The notes under the pieces are model-generated. The model saw only the letters and a program-made list of their open reading frames with translations, was not told the origin of the DNA and did no database searches. 64,000 nt of DNA from Brachyhypopomus gauderio (taxonomy: Eukaryota; Chordata; Actinopteri; Gymnotiformes; Hypopomidae): assembly GCF_052324685.1 (NCBI RefSeq), contig NC_135214.1, positions 27,858,989 through 27,922,988 of the forward strand, read 5' to 3'. Shown in pieces: positions 23,847-38,048 of this stretch. Every line of letters begins with the position of its first letter. Positions within the stretch are counted from its first letter, which is position 1. The translations under genes were made by a program, and so were the position numbers.

Positions 23847-26054
23847 CCTCAAGAGAACCAACTCATAAATCAGCAATAAATCAGTAATAACAATGAATCC
23901 ATCAGCGAGAAAACTTTTAAATGCTTTTGAACACTTTTTAAAGTGTTGTCACGTCATTTTGATCTTCCATCTATGTTCCAACATTCTGTATGTGTATAAC
24001 TTGTGTTAATAACTTGCTAATAGGAAGCTGCCTCTTGTAGTCATCCTATACATTAAGAAAAATGACAGAAATTAATAATGAAAGATAATAGGGGTGTTGC
24101 ACTTTATTGTAAATTTGTATTTAAAAAGGTATGTTATGTAATTTACATGAGTGCATATTTTATTGTTGGAATGGAATGGGTAGTGTATTGCCCAAGATGC
24201 AATGTAGAATATGACCATGGTATCTAGGTTCAGTGTATCGATGTGACCAAATGCTTAATGGTTTGTTTTCTATGAATTACTGGGAACTTAGTAGGTAGTA
24301 CATTTCCTCTTCATTGTTCTTACAACATCTAGAAGTTGAATGGGCTACTCCACTGTTGTCGTCATCTTTGTTTCTAAGCGCCAACAAAAAATATACCGTA
24401 CATTCTGACAGTGTACAAATGTGTCTATAAATGACCCCACAAATAACCAAGCCATATGGTTCAACAAGAAAAGATCAGTGACTTTTACTTACACAATCAA
24501 TTAATGGGTCAACAGGCATACTGGACAAATGTCAAGTTGTACAGTTCAGCAAACAAATACTTTGTGGATATGCACAGACAGCAATACCAGGAAGCACTAC
24601 AAAAAATGACCAGGAATCATTTAGGAATGCTGGTAAAATGGCATAATGCATCAATATTTTAGTATTTAGTAAAAAAAAGTTCTTCCCTAAAATATAAGTA
24701 TATAACCACATAATTATAACTACTGGCACAATTTTTGATTGCCTCAATAAAAATGGTTACAACTATATTTTGTACTGTCATTTTTTGCAAATAAAATGTA
24801 GTCCATATCAATAAATATATAGAATTGTACTTCCATAAAGTTCAATGGAAGAGATGTTGTAAATACCATTTATTGTAAATGATGCCAATGCAAGTTCACC
24901 TAACAAACCTTCAGTGAACATCATATCAGAAAAAACAAAATGTGAATTGAGAGTCAGACTTCCCCAATAAAAAGCATCAGTCGTGCAATCCAATCTCACA
25001 CGAGAGGGCAAATGTAGTTTTTTAACTGCATTTTATTAAATATGAAAAGATATGGAAATAGACATTCAACTAATAGTGATTGTTGACACATTTTTGTTTA
25101 AGGACCAACATATTGCAGAGTACTGCACAGATAAAATGGAATATTTGATCAGGAATGTCTGGAGTGGCTGAATTTTTTAAGTAAATGGAAAAAAGATTCA
25201 TTGGGAAAGCTCAGAATACTAAAGTAAAATGTCACTGGGCATTTTTCACTCTAACAGCAGTATTTTACTATTTAAATGTAGGCAAGGCAAAGCCATGCTC
25301 AAAGTTACAGCTTGAGGTAGCAGTCTTTGTGGAAGGTGTGACCACAAAGAGTTTATACAAACTTAAAACACCCCCTTACATATACATTTATAACAGTTCA
25401 CAAATCTAGAATTTGACAAATTATTTAGACCAGGACCTGTTATACAATATTTTATAGTTTGCATATTTTTGTCTCAAGACAAGATGATTATGTATTATAC
25501 AAAGTGGACACCATTTTGAATATGACCACTTTGTTGGTTGTTTACTGTATCTAAAAGGGTTATTAGACATTTACATAGCTTCCTAGTTAATGTTAAGCTG
25601 CTCACTATATTAAGAATGTTCAGCCCATCAAGTTTTATATAAACATTGTCTTTCAGTTTAATTTCTTTAATAGAGGACTGTGGAACTGAGCCACACATTG
25701 ACATCTTAAATGACACCTGTTGACTTATAATACATAGAACAAAATGCAAAATCGGCAGAGTCTACATAAGAAAATACAAATACGGTGACTTTGCAAAAGT
25801 ATAGCAAAGGCACATTCTCAAAACAGCACATCCTCGGTATTTAACAACCATGTTCATCTCAGCTTGCGAAAAAGGGAAAACCATGTTAAAACTCATGTTT
25901 TAAAAAAAGGATCAGCGTTGGGCGCAATATATTATATATAACAAAATAAAGATAAGACAAATGTTTTTAGTCCAAATTGTTCCAAAGTACAATACAGAGA
26001 GGAAATAATCCTATGTGCTCCAAGGAAACGGAGACTGCGGGCAGAATGTACTGG
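23847..26054. other. Facing 3' regions of lrrc2 and mfsd14b
   Basis: Both neighbouring genes end towards this 2.2 kb stretch, so it is mainly 3' UTR and spacer. Poly(A) candidates for lrrc2 are at 24746-24751 and 24790-24795. For mfsd14b a minus-strand AATAAA is at 25032-25037, which would give a 1-kb 3' UTR. No coding exon and no clear transposon were recognised. Confidence 0.5.
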
Positions 26055-29000
26055 TTACATGCTGCTGTCCTGTAACAAGGGCTCATTGTCCTCATCGCTG
26101 CCGGGTGCGGAACCATTAAACTGGATCCCACTGTCGGGCCCTGCCGTGACGCCACCACTGCAGGCTTTTGCAGCCAGACTGTCGTGTTCTGGGATGAAGA
26201 AGGCTACCAACAGCGCCAGAAGAACAGTGCAGGCTCCAAACAGGAAGGGAGGGCCGGGGATGGACGACTTCTGAAAGACAAGGGGGTGGAGATCACCCAC
26301 AGCCTTTCACACAATACACCACTGTAAATAAAGAACAAACTAATCTTTTTTTTATTTGCTTTAGAATATCAGTATTTTAGTATTTATGCATCAGATGGAT
26401 CTATCGGGGACTATCAGAATGACCCAGAATTATATACTATTATCCAATATCTGTGCATATCCATACTACACATATTTACAGTATACTCATACATACTAGT
26501 AAATGAAACTGATTGCACAATTAGCACATACCTCATTAGTGACTGTTGATGCTAGGCCATTTTTCACCGGGTTCAGGTCATTCAGTTCGACATTGAAGAG
26601 GAAGAAGACAAATCCAAAGAGAGCTGGCCCGAGCCCATTACACAGACCCCTGATGCCTGTTACCATTCCCTGTACTGCACCTGCGTTAGTCACACCATTC
26701 AAATAGTCAAGGACACCACATTATAATGTTGAAATTTCCAGGAAATGCAAACAAACCAAGAAACTTATAAGTTATTATACTACAGCATTTTAGAGTTGTG
26801 CCTCTTGGTGTGACCAGTTAATGGATTTTTACTTTTTTAAAACATTGAAAGACGCAGACAAAAACAAAGCAACAAAAACAGCGAAAGAGAGATATGCTAA
26901 GCCCTTATTACCTCCAAAAGTAGACTTGTATACCGATACGGTGACTACAAATGACCGTAGGGGTACGTGACTGAGCTGCGGGTCCTTGTGACCTTTGAAT
27001 GCCCTAGTCGTTGTAGTGCTGGTGTGAATTCTAGCTGCTATAGCTCTGGTGTGGTCTTACCTTGCTGGTCGTGATCTGTGCAGCGTGACACCAGGGCGCT
27101 AACTGCTGGGAAGGTGATACTGGACATGGCAGCCACTGTGCCGGCGGCCCACATCATCCTGCAACCATGTTACAGATATGTCGTGGTTATTTTAAACCCA
27201 CGGCGTCATGCAACCTCTGCAAGAGTCCGCAGGAGTCTTGTGTATAAGTGGATGAGGTGTGACATCACTTCTTAAAAACATTTTATGCAGGACTCCACCT
27301 ATTAAGCCACAAACGTACCATGGTTCTGACCCGCAGCCGTACCAGGCCAGCTGGAACAGCTGAAAGCCAAGCCCCAATAAGACAGTATTCTTATTTCCAA
27401 TCTTCCTCATTAGTACACTTAGGAGTAAAGTCTGAAAGACAGAGGGTGAATTGCTATAGCAAACTACTAGATGACATTTACATGAAGAATAACAACACAG
27501 AGACAGAAAGAGGGAGATGCATAAACAGACAGACAGTAATGCTGCTGCCAATCACTTGGCTACAATCATTCAAAATGAAAGATTTGCTATTTGCACTAAA
27601 CACATGGTTGGTCAGCATTGGCCTGCACAGCACCAATACTGATTTCAGTCAAACGCCTTTTGCAATCCAACACATCACACAGTATCCACAGTGACAGAAG
27701 TTGGCATTAATACCCTCTGCTATTTTCCAGACCAGTGACACTATTTATCTCTAAAAGACCAGAGCATTAAAACACACTAAGCCAGGGTGCAGAGAACCGG
27801 TCATCAAAAAAAAAAAAAAAAAACACACAAAATAGTCAAAATGGAACTTTATTAGATTCACTACCATTAGGTTACTAGGTGTTCATTTACCTACTCTAAG
27901 ATCTCTGGTTATTAATTTACCCTCATTTACCATTTGATCTGTAGGAATTCATTTACCACCACTTAGCATTAGATTGCTAGAATTAATTTACCTTTATCTA
28001 CCAGTAGATCACTAGGAAGTAATTTATCTTTACCTACAAAAAGTGATTAGACAACCTTCCTGACTTATTCCAGTCTCATTTGATAAAACACACTGACTTG
28101 AACTTCACAAATGTAAAGTTTATTTTCCTTTTTATGTCATAGGTCTTCTAGGACAAATATAGTAGCAAAGACAAATATAGTAGCAAAGACAGACCTTTGC
28201 TACTCTGAAGTAATCCAGGTTGATAGTTTTCTAATCCAACTTGCTTTCATTAGCAGTTAACATTTAAAGCTTGGAATAGCTATGGAAGATTTCTGCTATT
28301 CACTATTAGGAGTTTAATTTGTATCTATATGTCCACCAGCTGATGAGCTGTTATTTATTATTTTGTAAGTAACAACCAATATAACCCATAAAACACTGCA
28401 AAATAAATATACAATGGACCACATGCAAGCCCATCTTCATATTCTTAAGCCTCTTGGACAACAGATACGCATGACAAACAGGAGGAATGCATGAGGAATA
28501 CAGGTGAGAGTCTATGGTCATGATAGGTGATGTTGTACTGGACAACATCAGCATCATGAACAGTTAAATGATGTACATCAGTTTTAACTGAAGCTTAATG
28601 TGTCACTGTATATAAAGACAGAGGACATCTTCATAGTACATCAGGCCTTAGCCAATCAGATTAACAGCTATTTTGCTAATACAAACTGCAATGGGAGAAC
28701 AGTTATATGGTCGAGTTCAAGTGTCAAACAAGATTTTCTGATGTTGTTATACATTAATTTTATATTCAAACTCACATTTTCAGACAAATGAGATATAAAA
28801 TATAATTCAAATGTCTTTTTCTCCATTTACACAAAAGGCTTCTATGACAGGCCTGGATTTGTCCATTGAGCGAGTCTTGCATGAAAGCCGTTTATATTAC
28901 CTTTCAGATAAATAGTATTGAGCTTCATACATGCAACTCACATTTAAATCAGTCCACCTAAACTGTAATTCTCACTCCAAGAACTGTAATGTCTCCATCA

Positions 29001-32000
29001 AATACTGATTCAATAATATCAAGGAGCCAATACTACACAGGACAGCATTGGTATGAAAATTATATAACATCTTTAAGAAGGCTATATCCACAGCTTCACT
29101 CAGCGCCCTCTAAAGGCTCACAGGTGCGTTTCCCCCACTCCAAGGGAGTGACAGTATACTTTCCCCAGTTATAATCAAAAAAGGTACCTGTGCTATAATG
29201 GACAGGATTCCAACCATGGCTATAAATGCTGCAATTGCTGCTGGTGAGAAGTTAATAACCTGAAAATTAAATGCTTTGATTAATTTTATGTAGAATTTCA
29301 AGAGGCTTTAAAATTGGCATGCATGATATGCACGTTATACTTTATAATGTGTAGTGTGTGAACTGTGAAGAGCTGCAATTCACCATGAACTGATTTATCT
29401 AAAACATGTTGACTGTATGTAAATTCTTCTGAACTCTGTAGGTTTTAGTTACCTGTCTTAGGTATAAGAAAAAGCTGGAGTATTGGCCTGCCTCTGGCAG
29501 GTAGGACAGAAACACTGTCACACATATGAGAAGCACCGTGGTGTCTTTGCCCACTTTCTTCAAAGACTGCAAAGGAAGAAGACAAGAGGCATAAATCACT
29601 TGGACCATCATGTCTGAGGTTATGTCATCCATTTCTAAAGACATAAAACCTGTAACTCACAGCAAAGGGGTCAGCTTGCTGCCAAGAAATAGGAAACCCC
29701 CATGACGACAGTCTCATTTTGTCTGGGAGAGACTCTGGCACAACCAGGAGTACAAAAAGAATATCAGCTACAGCAACGACTGTGGCAACCAGTACCACCA
29801 CACTGTCTCCGTAACTGGCAGAGAGGTAGGCCCCTATGGCAGGACTCGTAACCAAACTTGCAGCAAAAGTTGCAGAAACCTGAGAATACACAGTAGTTAA
29901 TTGTTAAAACACAGGCAGTGCTGCTAGTGTACATGCTGCATTACATTCATTTCCTTAGTAACGGCCGTATTAACAGTAAGCTCTCACAGCAAACACTCCT
30001 GTGTTGAGGTTTGTGCTGTGCAAACGTGTGAATACACTTGAAGCATAGAGACATGCAACTACAATGTCATTGTTTTGGTTATACATTACTCGACTATTTT
30101 CATTTGTTAACCTTTTCATATATATATATTTTATGATTTTTTTAATGTTAATGTGATTTATTTCCCTTCAACACAATTTCCAGTTCGATTTTGAGCTCTT
30201 AACTGATCTAGTCCAATCTTTTGATCTGCCGGGCGCCACTTCACTGTGGAGGCAAAGATTATATGAGCCCCGGCAGGTCTCTAAGAATTCTTTGCAGCTA
30301 AACGTCCTTTGGTTATATAGTACATTATAACATGGAATAGATGACACAGTAGTTTGGTTAGCTGGCATATGAATTAAAACTGTACAATGGAAATGTAGTT
30401 CCAATCAAGTTTAATCACCATTCCAACTTCTATATCCGTATGCTGGCCAAAAACAACAACGCCTCAACAATAACATAAATGTTAAAATTAAAAGCACCTT
30501 TTTTAAACCCATATCCAACATTCTTTCTTCTTGTTATATCCATACACTAGCTATAAAGTAATGTTATCTTAGTAACCTATGCTGTGAGTGATGGTGTGGC
30601 GAAATCTATTTATACCCAAGATCTTAGCTACCAAGCCATAATAAGTTATTAGCCAACTGGCATGGCAAAACTGGATTTAATAACAGGATGGTAGACTTAC
30701 AAATAGGCAAAAGAGAGCTAGTTACTTTACTTTTGGTTTGGTAATGTGCAGATGGAATTACTAACAGCAGCTGGGGCTAAAATCCAACACAAGTACCATA
30801 CACTGATGAGTATGAAAAAAAGTACCCAAAAGTACACTTTTAGTTTTAAGTATCCAAACAAAGAAAGTACATAGATGTGTAGCTAATCCATTCCAAATCA
30901 CGCCTCATATTAATGCACTCATGGAGGCAACCACTCTGTAGTTCCTGCCCTGTGCAAGCATGATATAATGATCAGCCTGTCTATCATCACAAAGTACCCC
31001 ACTTGGTTGATTAGGACACGTATATGTCACAGTGTTAAAACACGACTTGATGCATGAAAACTTGACCTCTTCCCCACATGCCTGCACTGTTACGACTCCC
31101 AAGTAACTGTTAGGGCATGTAGCCTTGCAGTAGATGCTCTTACCAGTCCGTAGGCCGTGCTTCTGTCACGCTCTTCAGTGATGTCTGCTACATATGCAAA
31201 TATGACGGAGAATGTAACCGAGAAGACTCCAGACACTGAGATAAGGGCAAAATACCACCTACAGAGGAACACAGAGATCAGAAACATGATTTTAGTTACA
31301 CCGTAGAATTTTGTTCTCCATGATTTAGAAGAGCTATTCCCAAATCTCAAGAAAAGCATGCATATACACTTCCTCTATGACAGTTTACAGCAGTCATGAC
31401 TGTTGTGTACAATCCATTAGCAGAGAGTAGTACACACTGCGCAAGGACACATGACAGGATTGAGAAAGAGCGCCGGACAGGTCCAGCTGGCCACTACCAT
31501 GGACTTATCCTCATCAGAGGGATGGGGGCACAGGTGAAGAAGACAGTCAGCAGCAGGAAGGACTTTCTGCCCCACACATCTGACAGAGCACCAATCAGAG
31601 GGGCACTCAGAAATGACAACAAACCCTGCAACCCAAAAAATACGTTAGATATCTTTGGTTAGAAAAAAACAAAATAAAGAGAATGAAAATACCAGTACGT
31701 TGATTCATTGTTGAATGAAACAAATGCACACATGAAAGCTGGGTGTGTGCAAACACACGACTGTACAACTGGTAGCAGCACCCCTGGCTCAGCCATTAAT
31801 ATGTTTTTTAAAAAGATATTCACCTTAACTCCTTGAATAAGCCCATTCATAAGAAATGTATGGTGTTGAAATGTTTCACGTAGCACCTGAGGACAAAGAA
31901 AAGTTTTACAAAAAAAAATCTTAAAAAGGTAGGCACATCACATTGTGATTACGCTACTGCATACTGTCAATATGATCGAACAGTACAAAAATACATAAAA

Positions 32001-34793
32001 ACAGGGAATGAGACTGTGTTTGTCAGGCAAAATAAGCTAAATGCTGTAAGAAATCTGATAGTGTATGGAGGCTTCGAGTTCGGATACTGAGCTTAAAAAA
32101 GCACAGTGAAAAATGACGCTATTGTCACAGCAGCTATGCTCATTAGTGCCACTACAGCTCAGGATACTTCACTCCGCCCAGGCTGCATGTGGCACACACT
32201 ACAAATCCCCTGATTAAACGTATAAAGGAATGCTGTGGACAACAAACACTCAAGCACAGTTCATTAGGAGCACCAGTTTATGGTATACATAAAAGGCTAC
32301 CACACAGTTAATCTAAGCTGTAGGGCTAAGCTATAGCTTTGTGGGTGAACTGCAGTATAGTTTGAAATCAGATAAATAAAAAATACAGAGCAGTCCTTCA
32401 GTAACTGGACAGTGCCTTCAGTTGTGATGCTTTGGCTTTATATTCTAGTACATGTGATATGAAATGAAATAGTAATACTGATGTTATAGAGATTAATTTC
32501 AGCTTTAATGGGTATTCTTTACATCATTTGGTAATCAATATAGCAATCACTGCCTTATTTATACACATTCCTCTCTATTTAGGGCCCATAAGTAACTGGA
32601 CAGGTATTTAGTTCCTCGATGGATTCTTGGCCATCTGGGTTGGTGCATTGATTTGGTCATGCATGAAAGCACCATCAAACAGGTACAGGCATTCTAGGTG
32701 AGACATTTACGTTTGGAGCCTGCAAGATCGTCTTTCAACATAAGAAGCAAAGACACTGGCCATCATGAGCCTGAAAATCTAAAAACAATAATACGTGTCA
32801 TATTAGGAGGCCCCACACCTGAGATTACAGAAGATTTATAGGTTTATAACCTTCAGTCTGTCAGAAAAAAAATATATACCATAAAGAGAACAGAAGATGC
32901 AACCTGCCATTAAGCATAAAGAACATGAAGCCATGTTAGAATTGGCTAAAAACTACATAAATTGTTTGGGGACAAGAAACTGGAGTCAAAAAAGAAACAG
33001 TAATAACTAGTAGCTCTGTGCTGCAAACAAAGTTGTAACTAAGTGCTAGACACTTAAATGGGAATTAAATTAAAGAATTGAATTACATTCATCTGTTCAA
33101 TTACTTGTGGTCCCTGGGCATATGGGTGTGGTGAGGGCTACACATAAAAAGTGCTGTTATATGTTTCACAGAATACGCACAAACCATATCAGACATATGT
33201 TCACACAGTAGGAATGACATTAAATTAAAAGCTTACATTCTTGACTTCACTGTCACTGCTCCATTTCATTCACAGTGTGCTCAAACACAGCACAAACACA
33301 GCAAAGAATGGGCTCACTGTCCAGTTACTTACATAATGTCCTCTCATTGTATTGCATGAATAAATAAGCCTTAGGGACAAGCCTAGCCTCTGAGGCGTCA
33401 TGGCCACTGAGGCGTCACTGACTAAGCAATATGAGGAAGACGAGGAGCATGTGCTCAGGTAATCATTCACCGTTCTTCGCAAATGTCTGCATTAACATTC
33501 AGTGTATATTGTTGTCATCAGGTTTACTCACAAAATAAGACAAATGAAGAAAATAAGAAAAGAGTAAAGTTGTCCTCTACTGAAGTGTCTAGTCACCTAT
33601 TCTATAAATGTACTTAAAAAACTGCCAATGCTGAAATGTAATTGCAGTGTTGCACTTATAAGTCAGTTAATTGATTGTCCGGGAGGCAGCTGTGTAAGTC
33701 ATGTCTGCATATTTCATTAGTATGTGCATATACATACATTTACACACCCACACAAAACCTCAAATGCAACTTATTACATTCAATTCTAACACAAATAAAT
33801 GCACAATCTTATTTGAAGCTTTACATACAGTCAGCATTGGTGTTGTAAGAAGGCCCCAGGCAAAGAATTCCAAGAAAATGACCACAACTGCATGGGCCAC
33901 CTTCGCACGCCCAATACTGCGCTGCTAAAAAAACAAACAAAAATCACATTTTAAGCATGACCATAGACTGTTATGTATAGCTAAAATTCCCAATTCACAT
34001 TACATATAGCACTTTAACTCAACAACAACGGGCCTAATTTTCAGTTATTTGCTCTCTAAGGTCTAAACAAGAGAAACTATGTATTTGTCAACTTGTTAGT
34101 GGCTTGTTCAAGGTCCTGGTGGTCCTAAGGATGAAGGCCTTGTTGAATCCAGCTCATACCCTAACAGACAGGACTGAACCGCTTCTGGGCAGCTTCATCA
34201 TGTGGCCCCTCACATGACAGCTAAGCCAGGATAGCTGGCACACATCTAACGAGCTCACACATTTGGGCTCACACGGATTGAACTCCAATTCTGTGAGACA
34301 CAACACTACATAGTCAGCTGCCTCGCTTTAACTAACCGTTTCTCAACGCATTTACCAGTTAAACTATGTCATTAGTAATACATTTGTATTCCTTAGACAA
34401 GGTACTTAGCTGATTAATTAATGCAGTTAATCTTTCTTTTATTGAGGGGAAGGGGGTGTTGGACGGTTACACACACAGAACTGCATGATTCGTGGCTAAC
34501 GCAGCTACGTAGCCAGGGTTGAAGTCAGCTAGCTAACCAGGCTAACTAGCTGCAATACTGCTGCAATAACCATTTAATAGTTAATAGTTAACGCCAGTTG
34601 GCGGGATATGAATGTCACATGAATATTGCTGTGACGTTTACACACACACTCTGGCGCTAGTTAAGTTAGCTCGCTGCCTGACTACGGTACAGCTACTGTG
34701 GGAGCTTCGAGCGACCAGACCAATCGTTTAACTTACTGCTTTGACCAGCATGTTGCCGTCGGCCCCTTGTTCCTCTAGGTTCACCTGGGTCAT
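26055..34793 (-). CDS. mfsd14b: MFSD14B-like major facilitator transporter (hippocampus abundant transcript family)
   Basis: Twelve minus-strand exons: 34737-34793, 33829-33924, 31824-31886, 31498-31625, 31144-31258, 29661-29879, 29453-29566, 29188-29259, 27319-27431, 27061-27158, 26532-26680, 26055-26270. Phases match throughout and give 479 aa. MFSD14 proteins are 12-TM members of the major facilitator superfamily (sugar-transporter-like fold, found in endomembranes); the substrate is not established. Landmarks: IFLEFFAWGLLTTPMLT (TM1), the loop ALSDVWGRKSFLLL (MFS signature), SVTFSVIFAYVADIT, FAASLVTSPAIGAYLSASYG, VLLICVTVFLSYLPEAGQ, AAFIAMVGILSIIAQ, AAMSSITFPAVSALVS and the tail GSDEDNEPLLQDSSM. 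The tail with SDED and the SASYGDS stretch fit MFSD14B better than MFSD14A. The dileucine-like EPLLQ end may act in sorting. Introns hold a SINE-like piece, a DNA-transposon relic and AT-rich sequence. Teleosts often have two copies; which one this is cannot be told. Confidence 0.94.
27807..27823. repeat. Poly(A) tract in mfsd14b intron
   Basis: A run of about 17 A followed by CACACA. It could be the tail of a retroposed piece, but nothing recognisable precedes it. Confidence 0.5.
32399..33332. mobile_element. Non-autonomous DNA transposon relic in mfsd14b intron 2
   Basis: CAGTAACTGGACAGTG at 32399-32414 is mirrored by CACTGTCCAGTTACTTAC at 33315-33332. A third related piece, AAGTAACTGGACAGG, lies near 32591. 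The inside has no coding sequence. The superfamily is not clear because no target duplication could be fixed. Confidence 0.45.
34095..34335 (-). repeat. Possible tRNA-derived SINE in mfsd14b intron 1
   Basis: Read on the minus strand, the stretch begins GCGAGGCAGCTGACTATGTA and has GGAGTTCAATCC about 45 bp on. These look like the A and B boxes of a tRNA-derived RNA polymerase III promoter. A body of about 170 bp follows. Divergent, and the family was not recognised. Confidence 0.35.
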
Positions 34794-35799
34794 CTCACAT
34801 TGTGCTACATGTACATATGCAGAAATCCATCTCGAAACGCCGACCGATCGATCCGTCAGACTCTGACTTTAAAAACGACGGGCAAGGCACCCAACTTTAC
34901 ACGGACCGTCAACTTTGGTAACTGCCAAAGTTTCCATACCGAGACTATGTACTTCCGTTCCGCTGATGGGGGTTTTTCAAAATAAAAGTAACGAGCTTTT
35001 TATGTTAAACTTCGTGTTCTGTGGGTAACGTTTAGGGCGGTATATTAAAAGTGCTGAGGGTTAGAAACCCTTCAATATGTGAGATGGCTTAAACTCAGAA
35101 AACTGCAGTGGTCACTAAATCTAGATGGCTTTTGTTTTATTGCATTGATGTAGGCAATGGTCCTCTTAATCTACCATCATTTAGTAATATTTTCTGAGTA
35201 CAATATAAGAGTAAATTGTTTCTTCCTTGTTTGAAGCTTTAGGAAATAATGGTTATTTGTTAGCTATAACCAAAAGTGAACATTTTAAAGATTATTGCTG
35301 TTGCATTGGCACACCTCATAAATACCCGGCAACAATTGGTGCCGAAACCCCCAGATGCTGATTTACACAGTGCAGATTTTCTGAACTACAGAACCTTTTG
35401 AGGGATATATAAAAGTTATATGAAATGGAGAAAAATTTGCTTTTCTGTGTCTTTTAAGAAAATCCATAAAACCTACAAGATTAAGAAACCCATAAATACA
35501 TACTGATTTATGTTTGTTGTAATGGCCATTGTATTTTAATTGCTGGTGATGAGTACTTTCTTATCATTTCCTTAATGCATTTATTTAGTAGTTGGATATT
35601 TTGAAATGATGATGTTGGTGATTTTAGCATCTTTATTTAGACTTCTTTTTCTTTTTAACTTATCCATGCATACGTTCTTATGAATATCCACAATGTATAT
35701 GGCATATATGTATATGACTGGTTCAAAATACAATTCTGGGAGTGTTCACTAGAAGCAAATGAATGGCACACAATAATCAAATTCTCATATCATTGCAGT

Positions 35800-36030
35800 T
35801 GTTCCCAATAAATAGAATGAACTTCAATATACTATTACTCATCTATAAATCACTGAATGGTTTAGACCCAGCATAGCTATATGATTTGCTCTACCACATG
35901 TGGCAGCAGGCAGTTTTTGGTCCAAACTGTTAAGTGACATGCTGGCCAGAGGACAAATGAATGCTAGCACCATTGTTTTAAACAGCAGGAGTCTCATGGC
36001 AGTGAATGGGACCATGAAATAACACATGGC
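35800..36030 (+). mobile_element. L2/CR1-type LINE fragment
   Basis: The plus strand gives RMNFNILLLIYKSLNGLDPA and LYDLLYHM, the eroded form of the common LINE stretch RI-FK-LLL-YK-LNGLAP-YL. Several stops follow. Too short and old to assign further. Confidence 0.55.
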
Positions 36031-36407
36031 CGATGGATCCTAATTATTTCACTTGTGTGCACCAGGCTGTCTCCAGCCACCATAACAATGCCTCCTCACT
36101 ATGAGACCAGCTGTAAGGATAAAATTCACGTTCATGTGAAAGCATATGGGACTTCTTCCTTAATGACCTACTGTTATTTTCCACTGCAGAGTTGACATAC
36201 CATACCTGCATACATGGCTTTAAATACTGAAAATACCATTTTGTTACCGAGCAGATTTTCTGTCTTTGTTTGGACTTGTTGCTGAGCAGATGTTCTATCT
36301 TTGAACTGTCCGGGAAAAAAAAATACACACAGAATTGTTCTTCCTGTTTTTGTCACTCACGTGTAGTATATATTGGGCCAGCTGTGCTGCAAATAAACGA
36401 GAGTGCT

Positions 36408-36481
36408 TCTGACTGCATACTCTGACTGCATACTCTGACTGCATACTCTGACTGCATACTCTGACTGCATTCTGACTGCAT
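36408..36481. repeat. Tandem repeat, 13-bp and 11-bp units
   Basis: Four copies of TCTGACTGCATAC (36408-36459) are followed by two shortened copies TCTGACTGCAT (36460-36481). Confidence 0.95.
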
Positions 36482-36499
36482 TCTGACCCCATAATGTTT

Positions 36500-37260
36500 G
36501 CCTGACCGTTCCGTGGCCGGGACAGTTGGTATGGAGGGGTGTGGTGATGGCTGTGCTTCATGTGTTTTACTGGCATGAGCACAGTAGCAGTTGGTGGTCA
36601 AAGTAGGAGCCCATTGAGTGACAGGAGAGGTGCCAGGTGCCCACTGGGTTGACAGGGGTTAGACTACAAGGGCTGTGGAGGGCAATGCTTGCTGCATAGA
36701 GGGGAGGAGCGTGGCGACATGAAAAAGCATCCCAGATGCATGTCATCTGCAATTGGTATAACGGAGCGACACCACAACACCTTGTGCTGTGAGGAGGTCC
36801 TGCCCGCACACAGGGAGCGCCAGCAGGGTATCTGGAAGTCGTAAGGTGCACTGTGGCAGTAGGGGCAAGGACATTATGCACTGTCTGGTGATAAGCTCAA
36901 GTGTTGCAAAAGAGAGCCAATGCCACAATCCAAAGACAAGAGGGATCACAGTCAATGAGAGGGGCGTGGTCTGTATGCCCCATCTCGCCGAAAGTCCTAC
37001 CACCACAGGTGGACACCAGAAGGGTGCCCAGCTGGTGAGAGAGGACCCCGTGCAGGTAATGGTCGCTGGGTTGCCCAGGTGGCCTCTGTGCACTGGGCTC
37101 CAGAGAGCAAGCTCTATCAGTCGCTGTTGTGCCCCTGCACACACTCCCTTTGCTTTGCCCTGGGCCTGTACCATGATGGTGGCCTCCCACCAGCATTCGG
37201 CAGTGGTCGAGCATGTGGACTTTTGTTCATGTTTTTCTTATGTTGTCCATCATCTGCTCC
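36500..37260. other. GC-rich block with long overlapping open frames, unassigned
   Basis: The block is clearly richer in GC than its surroundings and is open for over 100 codons in two minus frames (36743-37174, 36897-37214) and one plus frame (36789-37310). I recognise no domain in any of them. Open frames on both strands point to base composition rather than a gene. It could be a fragment of an inserted element or a processed piece; undecided. Confidence 0.3.
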
Positions 37261-38048
37261 TCTTAGTCCATGTTAGCCTCCCTGAGGTTATGTGTGTTAT
37301 CTATCAGTAGCCACCCCACCTGTGGGCTTATGTTTCACTTTATTTAATCCTGTTTAGTTTTCATGACCATTAATGTTGAATCTAGAATATGTTGGAGCCT
37401 TAGGCAAACAGATCTCAGGGCCCCTTTAGAGATTTCAGGTCTCATACTACCATTGCAAACCTTACGCATTGCTGCTGTGGTTTAGTTGGTCAGCCCTTGG
37501 GTGCCCTCCAGTGGTCTAGGGTCTCAAGCAGCTGCCTGCATTGCCTGGTGGCAAATGACTGATAACTTCTGATAACTTGTCAGTTACTGACTTTCTTTGG
37601 TTCTTCTTAGTGCACTTCTGAGTTTGGTTTGGTTTCATTCATTAAATGCTCCAGCCAGAGACTCTGGCTTCCACACATACTCCAGCATAAGGCTTGGAGG
37701 AAAATTTCCTAGATTATATGTCACATTTTATATCATATGTTCTCCTCTTTGTGATTTGACATGAGCTGATAGGGAAATAAGTGATTCTTAGTAGCCAAAG
37801 GAGGGAAGGTTTAAACAAAGAAAGGCAGGATTTACATGACACTTCCTGTCTAGGGTGTAGATTTGTTCTTGATATTGGTGGGGACACGTAACACATGTCC
37901 ATGCTAATTCTGTGCCCTTGATCAAATTATTGGTAGGGACAATTCAATAATCCCTGGCGGGGATGCATCACTTCCGTCCATGCTAATTCTACGTCCTTGC
38001 ATTCTATTAGTGGGAGACATGAATGATTTCACACATAGTTGATGCAAG

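Noticed and set aside
26059-26274. Plus-strand frames opposite mfsd14b exons (also 26503-26706, 27320-27694, 31396-31662)
   Set aside because: They are the complements of real minus-strand exons or of intron sequence.
34095-34335. A functional tRNA gene
   Set aside because: The A and B box-like words occur, but no cloverleaf with an acceptor stem could be drawn; a SINE is more likely.
36789-37310. 173-codon plus-strand open frame
   Set aside because: The minus strand is open over the same bases, no domain is visible, and the codons look random; GC-rich composition explains it.
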